Translations under genes and position numbers: made by a program | The notes under the pieces: generated by a model | Database searches by the model: none | The model's input: only the letters and a program-made list of their open reading frames with translations | Told to the model about the DNA's origin: nothing | In this document: positions 20,177 to 27,957 of the stretch, piece by piece | Layout of the letters: each line of letters begins with the position of its first letter | How positions within the stretch are numbered: position 1 is the first letter of the stretch | Origin: Chloroflexota bacterium | Lineage (GTDB): Bacteria > Chloroflexota > Anaerolineae > Anaerolineales > Villigracilaceae | Length of the DNA: 64,000 nucleotides | Assembly: GCA_013388855.1 (NCBI GenBank) | Contig: JACAEM010000038.1 | Location: 1 to 64,000, forward strand | Direction: 5' to 3'

Positions 20177-21376
20177 TCAATTTCGCTTGACCACTGACCC
20201 ATGATTCAACAACATCTTAATGAAATCTGAGCGCCTGCTGTAATGTGCCTTTTTTTCCTCTTCGAGAATTTCAAAAGGGATGTGAAATTCTCGATAAAAC
20301 GTGGGGTGGAAATCATAGTCAAGCACATCTTTACGAGCCAGCCAGTCTAGTAGGTCACGGCAGATATTGACATGATCGTTCACCTTCTCCACATATGCCC
20401 GGCCTTGCATTGCGAGTCGCGTCCTTTCTCTCATGTCAATAATGATCTCTCTAAGTTTTTCCTTGAGCGTGAATTTATTGACATTGACTGCCGGACAACC
20501 ATCGGGGACTTTGCAATAGTCAGGCATGTAACGCACTAGAACGGTATTACCTGTCGCCATAGCTTCAGCAGAAAGTGCTCCCACCGTCGCAGAATATAAT
20601 TCATCCACAACAATGTCAGCCATGCTTAGAAGTTGCCGCAATTCTCCATTCGGCATGTTATCAATCTGTTGAAAATCGAAAGATATTCCCTCCTTTTTTA
20701 GTTCATTGACCACTTGAAGAATGATATCCGTCCCTTTAGCTTCGGGGACACTGGGAGCATGAAGGACAAGGGGTCTTTCCCTGCCTGGCACGTTGAAACT
20801 ATACTGAGAAAGATCAAGGGGCACACTGCATCGCATATAGGGCCGGGTCTGTAATTGTCCGCAATCCGGTTGGGAGATAATCAAGTCAGAATAAGTTTCT
20901 GCCACCCGAATCGTCCTTTGCTTATCCATCAAACTGCCGCCCGAACGCTCGCGGGCATATTTGAAGAAAGGATGGACTTCCGACTCCACCCCAAGAGATC
21001 TCATCTCTTCAGAAAAAGCATACCAATATCGAACATCACTTCCCCAAAACGCCGTGATGATCTTTTTACCCAGCCATTTCAAAATGGGGTAATATATATG
21101 AGACGGCAACACAGCGGGAGCATACAAAATGAAAACATCGCACCGCAACGCTTTGACAAGCTGCAACAATCGCAGTGCCATTTTCAAGTAGGAAAGCACC
21201 CTTCCCAGACCGGGTTTCCTAATACCATCATCAATAACCAGATCGTATCTCGAATCGGGATAAAATCGGCTCCGACTCCATACAACGCTAAATACCTCAT
21301 GCCCAAGCGCTTTGAATCCTTTGGCATAGTTTGCTGTGATATTGGCTATATCGGTGAGACCGATAAAAATCCGCAT
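20177..21376 (-). CDS. Glycosyltransferase, GT-B fold (GT4-like)
   Basis: A 399-residue GT-B glycosyltransferase. It opens MRIFIGLTDIANITANYAKGFKALGHEV and has the C-domain motif LHAPSVPEAKGTD and the nucleotide-sugar region VVDELYSATVGALSAEAMATGNTVLV, where a conserved glutamate precedes the AMA turn. TAGGAGAA precedes the ATG. It is soluble or peripheral and probably adds one sugar in building the repeat unit. Donor and acceptor cannot be read from sequence. Confidence 0.85.
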   Translation of the reverse strand: MRIFIGLTDIANITANYAKGFKALGHEVFSVVWSRSRFYPDSRYDLVIDDGIRKPGLGRVLSYLKMALRLLQLVKALRCDVFILYAPAVLPSHIYYPILKWLGKKIITAFWGSDVRYWYAFSEEMRSLGVESEVHPFFKYARERSGGSLMDKQRTIRVAETYSDLIISQPDCGQLQTRPYMRCSVPLDLSQYSFNVPGRERPLVLHAPSVPEAKGTDIILQVVNELKKEGISFDFQQIDNMPNGELRQLLSMADIVVDELYSATVGALSAEAMATGNTVLVRYMPDYCKVPDGCPAVNVNKFTLKEKLREIIIDMRERTRLAMQGRAYVEKVNDHVNICRDLLDWLARKDVLDYDFHPTFYREFHIPFEILEEEKKAHYSRRSDFIKMLLNHGSVVKRN

Positions 21377-21385
21377 CTGCTTCTC

Positions 21386-22540
21386 CTACCGGGATGTAGC
21401 GAAGACAGATGGGGGATCAGGAAAACAGAATTTGATATAGAAACTCTTCGGCACGCGATTTAGCTTATACATTAACCACCAAAATGCTCTCGTTTGCTCA
21501 AAGGTCGGTTTATAGGTCTTAAACTCGCGATAGGTATGGCGTGGCTGATCCATGATCCGAGCAAACTCTTCATCTGTAAATCCAAGCCTCTTCTTGACCA
21601 TTTCCAACAGTTCAGAATCATAATCCTGGGGCTTATTAAGCATTTCAACCCCTTGTTCTCTTGTCATCTGTCCTGAACGCACAAGGGCAGCATGTCCCAA
21701 TAGGCGCGTATCGATCCCGTATCGTTTTGGCATGAAATAAGTGTGCCAAAAGGCGGTAAAGCGGTTTTCCAAATGATGCCCGCCATACCACTCCCAACCT
21801 AATTCGCGTGTAAGTAATGCCATGGCATCCTTCTTGATATAATCCACATAATATAGAGGACGGATCTTTTGCAACTGCAAAACCGCGGTCCATTTGATGA
21901 AATTGGGCATGAGCATGTTTGGATAGGTCTTTAACGGCATGGTACCAAATCTTTTCTGAACGCTTTGGATGTATTTTCCATCCATATAAATCCAGCCCAA
22001 TGGAGCGATACCCTCAGTGCGAAAGGAATGTCCTTCAAAAATATATTTGACGCCGAATTTTTCGGCTGCCATATTAAGCACCGAGGCCAATCCAATATCC
22101 GTTGGCGCTTCTACATCTGGCACGCCTGCCTTCAGGAAAGAGCGGTAAATATCATCATATTCCTTGTTGTCAACTACATAGGTGTAGAGGTCTACATCCA
22201 GGCTTTTCAATACATCATGAATATTTTCCACCGCAACCGTGGAATCCCATGTATTGTCGAAATGGACGCCCAATGGACGCAATCCCAATTCCTTCGCCAG
22301 GTATACGAGATATGATGAGTCCGCCCCCCCACTGACTCCTACAATCACATCGTACGGTTTTCCACGACCATCCTTACGGATTTTTCTCGCCATCGCTTGA
22401 AGACGACGTTTCCCCTCCTCTCCGGTGGGGTACTCCTGGTCCATCTGGTCATGAATATGGCAATAATTGCACACGCCACTATCATCGAAGGCAATGTTGG
22501 GAATCGTTTCGTCATACAAACAACGCGAACAACTTTTCAT
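21386..22540 (-). CDS. N-acetyl sugar amidotransferase (WbpG/PseA/LegA-like)
   Basis: A 384-residue PP-loop ATPase. A CSRCLYDE...CNYC zinc-like pair at the N-terminus is followed by the PP-loop VGVSGGADSSYLVYLA and FEGHSFRTEG. This is the layout of enzymes that convert an N-acetyl group on a sugar to an acetamidino group using ammonia supplied by a HisH/HisF-like pair. The next two genes upstream are exactly that pair. ATG 22540 overlaps the HisF-like stop (TGATG) and has AGGAG; the ORF-track start five codons earlier is too close to it. Confidence 0.9.
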   Translation of the reverse strand: MKSCSRCLYDETIPNIAFDDSGVCNYCHIHDQMDQEYPTGEEGKRRLQAMARKIRKDGRGKPYDVIVGVSGGADSSYLVYLAKELGLRPLGVHFDNTWDSTVAVENIHDVLKSLDVDLYTYVVDNKEYDDIYRSFLKAGVPDVEAPTDIGLASVLNMAAEKFGVKYIFEGHSFRTEGIAPLGWIYMDGKYIQSVQKRFGTMPLKTYPNMLMPNFIKWTAVLQLQKIRPLYYVDYIKKDAMALLTRELGWEWYGGHHLENRFTAFWHTYFMPKRYGIDTRLLGHAALVRSGQMTREQGVEMLNKPQDYDSELLEMVKKRLGFTDEEFARIMDQPRHTYREFKTYKPTFEQTRAFWWLMYKLNRVPKSFYIKFCFPDPPSVFATSR

Positions 22541-23310
22541 CATTTCTCCTGGCACAGGATAGCCTCAAGTTTATCTCTATCCGGGTAATTGATCAGTACG
22601 GCACGGTTCCGTCCAAAGTAGACTACCATGCTCCCGGCTGCGCAAGCAGACGCGCCTCCATCCTTTACAGCCAGACCAAAGTCATCGATTCTACCCGCGC
22701 CTCCACAGGCAATGACAGGTATACTGACTGAACTCGTCACGCTTTTAATAAGATCGATATCGTATCCCTCCTGTGTCCCATCGCGGTCAATAGCGGTTAA
22801 AAGGATTTCGCCGGCACCCATCTTTTCCATAACGGAGGCAAACTCCACCGGGTCCAGACCCATGCCTTTTCGCCCTCCATAAATGACCACTTCATAGCGT
22901 CCGAACATCTTTTTGCGAATGTCCATCGAAACCACAATGGTCGAACTCCCAAACCGCTCAGCCGCAGCCTTCACAAATTCCGGATTTTCGGCAGCATGAC
23001 TATTGATAGAGACTTTCTCGACACCCAGACTAAGAACGCGGCGAATGGTCTCCAGATCGCGCACACCGCCACCATAGGTGACCGGCATGAAGCATTCACT
23101 TGCAATCTCAGAGAGTACTTTGTATGGCGGCTCACGCTTATCAATCGTAGCAGTGATATCCAGGAAGATCAGCTCATCGACTTCTTTTTCATTGTAGATG
23201 CGAACGGCGTTAATCGGATCGCCAATATACTCGGGGTTTTTGAATTTGACCGTCTTCACCAGACTACCATTCTTCAGCAACAGACAGGGCATAACGCGTG
23301 GCATCAACAT
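22540..23310 (-). CDS. HisF-like protein of amidino-sugar synthesis
   Basis: A 256-residue TIM barrel resembling the cyclase subunit of imidazole glycerol phosphate synthase. Canonical HisF has IPCLDV at strand 1, where Asp11 is catalytic; here it reads MPCLLLKNGSLVKTVKF, so that Asp is gone, while the strand-5 Asp (VVSMDIRKK) and TAIDRDGTQEGYD remain. That fits the specialised HisF2 group that channels ammonia to the sugar amidotransferase rather than making histidine. It overlaps the HisH-like gene upstream and the amidotransferase downstream, so the three are co-translated. Confidence 0.88.
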   Translation of the reverse strand: MLMPRVMPCLLLKNGSLVKTVKFKNPEYIGDPINAVRIYNEKEVDELIFLDITATIDKREPPYKVLSEIASECFMPVTYGGGVRDLETIRRVLSLGVEKVSINSHAAENPEFVKAAAERFGSSTIVVSMDIRKKMFGRYEVVIYGGRKGMGLDPVEFASVMEKMGAGEILLTAIDRDGTQEGYDIDLIKSVTSSVSIPVIACGGAGRIDDFGLAVKDGGASACAAGSMVVYFGRNRAVLINYPDRDKLEAILCQEK

Positions 23311-23930
23311 CGGTCATACTCCACGAAATTCTTGTACAGTTTCATGCCAAATTTGTGACTTTTTTCAGGATGAAACTGTACCGCCATAATGTGCTCCTGT
23401 TGAACAGCAGAGACAAACTCATAGCCATAATCCGTCGTGGTCAGTATGTCAGATGCATTGTGCGCCACGATATGAAACGAATGTACGAAATAAAAACGCG
23501 CATCAGGGTACATATCTTTGAACAATGTTCCCGCACGATGAACCTTGACCGTATTCCAGCCCATATGCGGGATCTTCAATCCGTTCTTCACTGGGTCGAA
23601 TCGAAAGCGGATCGTTTCCGCATCCAGCCACCCGAGACCTGGCAACTTACCCTCTTCGCTAACCTTAGTTATAAGCTGCATTCCCAAACAGACCCCCAGC
23701 GTAGGAGTTTTCGCCTGGAGGACTTTTTCATTCAAAAGAGGGATCAACCCGGTTTCTCGTAGGCGCTGCATTCCGGTATCAAAGGCGCCCACTCCAGGCA
23801 GGATGAGTTTCTCCGCCCGCTCAATTTCCTTTGCATCGCTCGATATCTTCACCACAGGGGCACCGACCTTCTTAAGCATATTAAGAATGGAGCCTAAATT
23901 ACCCATTCCATAGTCAACAATTATGATCAT
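23304..23930 (-). CDS. HisH-like glutamine amidotransferase of amidino-sugar synthesis
   Basis: A 208-residue class I glutaminase. It starts MIIIVDYGMGNLGSILNMLKKVGA and has the oxyanion region LPGVGAFDTGM, nucleophile GVCLGMQL and His-Glu pair FHPEKSHKFG. All triad residues are present, so it should release ammonia from glutamine. No other his genes are nearby, and the HisF-like partner lacks a key cyclase residue, so histidine synthesis is unlikely. Its start overlaps the upstream acyltransferase stop (ATGA). Confidence 0.9.
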   Translation of the reverse strand: MIIIVDYGMGNLGSILNMLKKVGAPVVKISSDAKEIERAEKLILPGVGAFDTGMQRLRETGLIPLLNEKVLQAKTPTLGVCLGMQLITKVSEEGKLPGLGWLDAETIRFRFDPVKNGLKIPHMGWNTVKVHRAGTLFKDMYPDARFYFVHSFHIVAHNASDILTTTDYGYEFVSAVQQEHIMAVQFHPEKSHKFGMKLYKNFVEYDRC

Positions 23931-24607
23931 AAATCCTCAACAGACATGCCTGGCTGAACCGAACGCAGGAAGCGCGCTGGATTACCCACCACCACAGAAT
24001 TACCCGGCACATCGTCCAACACAACGCTTCCCATCCCAATCAGGCTGGAATTCCCAATTAGCACTCCATCCTTAACAGCGGCATTTGTCCCCAAATAACA
24101 GCCTTCCCCTACCTGAACATTACCCGAAATGCAGACACCGCCAGCTATGCAGGAGAAATCGCCGATTACATCATCATGACTGATGATACTATTAGGCAGA
24201 ATACATACATGCCTGCCCACTATCGCGTTGGAAGTGATGGTCACATTTTGAAACACAACGGTACCTATACCAATCTTCGCAAAGCGTGAAACACTTGCCG
24301 TTGGGTGGATTATTGTTTCAAACCGTTCTTCCTCAACGCCTGTTTGAATTAGGATTTCCTTCCGCCTCCAAAAATTTGACACACTCCCAATACCAAATAC
24401 AAAAGAACAGTCTTCCAATTCCTTAATTTTCGAAAGTGAACCCAGAACACCCACACCGTGAAAGTTCTGATCCCATTTGGCAGGGTTGTCATCAAGGAAA
24501 CCTGTACACTGGTAAACCATTCGACCTTCAGCATCGTTAATGTCGAGGAGCGTATCTAGAATATCGATGCAATTGCCGCCTGTCCCCAGTATGACAATTT
24601 TTTTCAT
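23927..24607 (-). CDS. NeuD/PglD-type sugar O- or N-acetyltransferase
   Basis: A 226-residue acyltransferase. Residues 1-90 form a small Rossmann-like domain (KIVILGTGGNCIDILDTLL, CTGFLDDN), followed by left-handed beta-helix hexapeptide repeats (IGIGTVVFQNVTITSNAIVGRHVCILPNSIISHDDVIG). The catalytic His is probably in ISHDDVIG. This is the domain order of PglD and NeuD, which acetylate amino-sugar nucleotides or sialic-like acids. GAGG precedes the ATG. Next to a DegT-family aminotransferase it probably acetylates the amino sugar made there. Confidence 0.88.
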   Translation of the reverse strand: MKKIVILGTGGNCIDILDTLLDINDAEGRMVYQCTGFLDDNPAKWDQNFHGVGVLGSLSKIKELEDCSFVFGIGSVSNFWRRKEILIQTGVEEERFETIIHPTASVSRFAKIGIGTVVFQNVTITSNAIVGRHVCILPNSIISHDDVIGDFSCIAGGVCISGNVQVGEGCYLGTNAAVKDGVLIGNSSLIGMGSVVLDDVPGNSVVVGNPARFLRSVQPGMSVEDL

Positions 24608-24616
24608 GTAGAAACC

Positions 24617-25711
24617 TCATAGTATTGCATTGAGAGTATCAGCCACCTGATCCAAGTCACTCTCATCCATTTGTGGGTACAGCGGCAGAGTGATTGTGCG
24701 CGTAAAGGCTGCGTGGGAATTGGGCAGTTGTCCACTTTTATACCCGAATGTGCGTTGGAAAAAAGGCTGATCATGAAGTGCATAGGTTCCCAGGGTTGTT
24801 TCAATCCCATGTACTCTCATCTTTTCAACGATCGTATCGCGATTGAGACCTTCATCCAAGAGAATGACGTACGATTGGTAAATATGTCCGCCCCACTTGG
24901 GCTCCACTGGCACACGAATTCCTGGGATTTGGGCCAACCGCTTGGAAAGAGAGGCCGCCAGTCGTTGCTTGTGCTCTATCAGTTTGGCTAATTTTTCCAT
25001 TTGTGCCACACCTATGGCACTTAATATGTCACTCAAGCGGTAGTTAAACCCCGCTTCTTCGAATCGGTACCAAGAACCAGTTCGCACGCCACCGTGACTC
25101 CTCAGCAACTTGATCCGTTCGGCCAACTTGTCATCGTTGGTGGTGATCATCCCGCCTTCGCCGGTTGTGATGACCTTACGTGGATGGAAACTGAAACATC
25201 CCAATGTAGTCAAGTTACCACAAAAGCGATCATAATATTTTGTACCGATGGCGGTTGCAGCATCTTCGATTACAGGAAGATTGTGCGCTGCGGCTATTTT
25301 TTGGATCGCATCAAAATCGGCGGCGCATCCAAATGCATCCACCGGAATGATAGCCTTCGTCTTTGGGGTAATCTTGTGACGCAAGTCATCCACATTAACC
25401 GTAAAGGTATCGAGATCAATATCCACCAGAACTGGAATGGCTCCCAGCTGAACGACAACGTTTGCCGTGGCAGGGAACGTAAAATCAGCCACGAGAACCT
25501 CGTCGCCGGGCTTCACATCTAACACCACAAGCGAAAGATGTAGTGCCGTCGTACATGAACTCATGGCGAAGGCATATTTGCAGCCAATATATTCTGCCAC
25601 TTTCCATTCAAATTCAACAGTCTTGGGGCCCTGGGTGAAATAGCCGGTAGAAAGGACCTTGGCAATCTCCTCGAGTTCACGTTCATCGGTATAAGGAACA
25701 TTAAGACGCAT
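24617..25711 (-). CDS. DegT/DnrJ/EryC1/StrS-family sugar aminotransferase
   Basis: A 364-residue PLP enzyme. It starts MRLNVPYTDERELEEIAKVLSTGYFTQGP and has SSCTTALHLSLVVLDVKPGDEVLV, the PLP-phosphate region VIEDAATAIGTKYYDRFCG and the Schiff-base lysine in FSFHPRKVITTGEGG. The family transaminates keto-sugar nucleotides such as UDP-4-keto sugars. ATG 25711 overlaps the stop of the upstream epimerase/dehydratase (TGATG), which may supply the keto-sugar. The ORF track adds eight residues without support. Confidence 0.92.
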   Translation of the reverse strand: MRLNVPYTDERELEEIAKVLSTGYFTQGPKTVEFEWKVAEYIGCKYAFAMSSCTTALHLSLVVLDVKPGDEVLVADFTFPATANVVVQLGAIPVLVDIDLDTFTVNVDDLRHKITPKTKAIIPVDAFGCAADFDAIQKIAAAHNLPVIEDAATAIGTKYYDRFCGNLTTLGCFSFHPRKVITTGEGGMITTNDDKLAERIKLLRSHGGVRTGSWYRFEEAGFNYRLSDILSAIGVAQMEKLAKLIEHKQRLAASLSKRLAQIPGIRVPVEPKWGGHIYQSYVILLDEGLNRDTIVEKMRVHGIETTLGTYALHDQPFFQRTFGYKSGQLPNSHAAFTRTITLPLYPQMDESDLDQVADTLNAIL

Positions 25712-26676
25712 CACGACATCACACTCCTGTACCAATCCACAGTTTCTGCCAAAGTCTCTGGAGACACTGTCCGGACATGATACCCAGTCAATGTGTGTAA
25801 ACGATTGACATCACCACAGTGGCGACGAACATCACCGGGTCGGGCTGGCGAGTATATCACCGGATGTTCCCTGACGCCCATTACACTGGTCAAATAGACA
25901 ACCAACTCATTGACAGATGTCTCTCGTCCGGACGCAATGTTAATCACTTGACCGCGGGATTTTTCCTCCTCATAGATGCGCACCATTGCCTCCGCCGTAT
26001 CCTGAACAAAGACAAAGTCACGTGTCTGTTTTCCATCGCCGAAGATTTCAATCGGCGTCCCATTCAGAATATGTCGAACTACAATGGGAACAATCCCTGC
26101 ATACGAGCCTGGATTCTGGCGTGGGCCAAAATTATTGAACGGTCGAACAATGACAGCATCAATGTTATATGTCTCCCAGTACGAAAGAACAATATGATCA
26201 CATGCCGCTTTACTGGCAGCATACGGCGTACAGGGAATCAAGGGATGCTCTTCATCCATAGGAATATGTACCGCCGAACCATATGCCTCAGACGACGAAC
26301 AATGAATCAGGGTCTGGATATATCCTCGTCTGGCCAGCTCACAAAACGTGGAGGCAATGCCAATATTGGTCTCAATGGTCCAAGTGGGAAAATCTAGTGA
26401 GGTTGGCAAAGGTACAACAGCCAAGTCGAATACCACTTCAATCTTTTCTGCAAGAACAAGCTGCAACATGGAAGCCACATTGGATGCATCCATACGAAAC
26501 AATTTAAGCTCAGGGTACAACTTACGGGCCCGGGTAAGGTTCTCCTCACGTCCCAAAAAAAAGCTATCGACAACCACGAGGCTGGCGGGTTCCTCCATTG
26601 CCAGACGGTCAACAAGGTAACTACCAATGAAACCGGCGCCGCCAGTTACTAATACATGCTTACCCTTTAACTTCAT
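25711..26676 (-). CDS. NAD-dependent nucleotide-sugar epimerase/dehydratase
   Basis: A 321-residue extended SDR. It has the NAD-binding VLVTGGAGFIGSYLVDRL, HCSSSEAYG and the catalytic YAASK tyrosine-lysine pair, then VIVRPFNNFGPRQNPGSYAGIVP and ETSVNELV. Whether it is a 4,6-dehydratase or an epimerase is unclear; SSSEAYG replaces the usual SS/T-x-x-V/E-Y-G with a glutamate typical of dehydratases. It is coupled to the aminotransferase downstream. The 237 A+T-rich bases upstream (26677-26913) contain no gene I can support and may hold its promoter. Confidence 0.9.
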   Translation of the reverse strand: MKLKGKHVLVTGGAGFIGSYLVDRLAMEEPASLVVVDSFFLGREENLTRARKLYPELKLFRMDASNVASMLQLVLAEKIEVVFDLAVVPLPTSLDFPTWTIETNIGIASTFCELARRGYIQTLIHCSSSEAYGSAVHIPMDEEHPLIPCTPYAASKAACDHIVLSYWETYNIDAVIVRPFNNFGPRQNPGSYAGIVPIVVRHILNGTPIEIFGDGKQTRDFVFVQDTAEAMVRIYEEEKSRGQVINIASGRETSVNELVVYLTSVMGVREHPVIYSPARPGDVRRHCGDVNRLHTLTGYHVRTVSPETLAETVDWYRSVMS

Positions 26677-26913
26677 ACGTTTTTCCTAACACCATAATAC
26701 CATCTAGAGAGTCTACAAGATGGATTCTATTTGAATAATCCCCCACCAACAACTATCGTTTTTAATAAAAATTATTTCAAAAACACCTAAGGATGAAAAA
26801 AACACCAAATTTACGAAGGGAAATTGATAGTTTTGGATACTCTGCCTGTTTTTAAGATAACTTCTATTCATAGACGAATTCGAATGCCTTCCAACATTAG
26901 ACATACAATCTCG

Positions 26914-27870
26914 CTATCGACGGTAATTTACCTTATTGTAATCAAGGTCAAACCACATAGCAAAGAATAGAGATTGCATTCCAGTAATAAAAAGGAATAC
27001 TGCCATTATGGTGCTGGTTGCCTCCACCGGTCCCACAAAAATCCGGTATCCGAGCAGGTACAAACCAAAGGTTAATCCACCCAGGAACATCAAAAAACCC
27101 GTTAAGTAAAAGAAGACTAGTGGATGAAAATCCCGAATGACATATTTTTGAACCAGCCGATACAGGAAGAACTTCCACATTTGCCAAGCCAATTTGGGAA
27201 TCATGCGAAGAGGTTTTATCCCGGATTTCTCACCAATCCCATAAATCGGTCGGACCTCCACATCACATACCCGAAAGTTATATACATTAAGTTTAACCAG
27301 CATATCATTGGGCATTCCATATCGTTTGTAAATACTATCCAAGTCCAATGTCTGAAGAACCTTCAAGTTGGCCACTGTAAAACCGGTCTGAGAGTCGGCA
27401 ATATTCCAATATCCGGATGCGATTTTGGTAAGCAACGAGAGCATGGCATTCCCCAAGTAACGAACACGGGGCATCGTTTCCCATGCTTCCCCTGAGATCA
27501 GGCGATTGCCCTTGGAGTAGTCCACCTCACCGCTAACGACCGGCTCAAGCAACGCCGGCAGATCGCCCGGATCCATCTGGGCATCACCAGCCATAACAAC
27601 TGTGGCATCCACCTTTTGATCCCTGCACCACTTGTAACCTGTAACAATCGCTCCTCCTACCCCTTGGTTCTCCTTATGACGGATCAGAATCACCCGATCA
27701 GGCTCCGCCTCCACATACGGTTGCACTATGGCCGGCGTTTTATCCGTACTACAATCATCTACTATTACAATCTTATCTACATAAGAAGGCATTGTTTCGA
27801 TCACCCTGCCAATCAGCAATTCCTCGTTATATGCTGGGACTACAACGCCAATTATTTTGTTCTTGTACAT
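26914..27870 (-). CDS. Family 2 glycosyltransferase with C-terminal membrane helices
   Basis: A 318-residue DPM1/GtrB-like enzyme. The GT-A domain has VVVPAYNEELLIGRVIETM, VIVDDCSTDKT and the DXD-like MAGDAQMDPGDLPALL. Two C-terminal helices (LVFFYLTGFLMFLGGLTFGLYLLGY, TIMAVFLFITGMQSLFFAMWF) anchor it. Such enzymes load a sugar onto polyprenyl phosphate for use by GT-C transferases, and a GT-C-like gene lies just upstream. ATG 27870 has GGAG nine bases before it and is preferred to the ORF-track start at 27885. Confidence 0.92.
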   Translation of the reverse strand: MYKNKIIGVVVPAYNEELLIGRVIETMPSYVDKIVIVDDCSTDKTPAIVQPYVEAEPDRVILIRHKENQGVGGAIVTGYKWCRDQKVDATVVMAGDAQMDPGDLPALLEPVVSGEVDYSKGNRLISGEAWETMPRVRYLGNAMLSLLTKIASGYWNIADSQTGFTVANLKVLQTLDLDSIYKRYGMPNDMLVKLNVYNFRVCDVEVRPIYGIGEKSGIKPLRMIPKLAWQMWKFFLYRLVQKYVIRDFHPLVFFYLTGFLMFLGGLTFGLYLLGYRIFVGPVEATSTIMAVFLFITGMQSLFFAMWFDLDYNKVNYRR

Positions 27871-27957
27871 GGCTGCATTCTCCATAAAAGCCTAATTCAG
27901 ACACAAAGGCTTGCGTTTTTTAAGCAAAGATTTTATCATCATGCACTAGCAGTCTTT

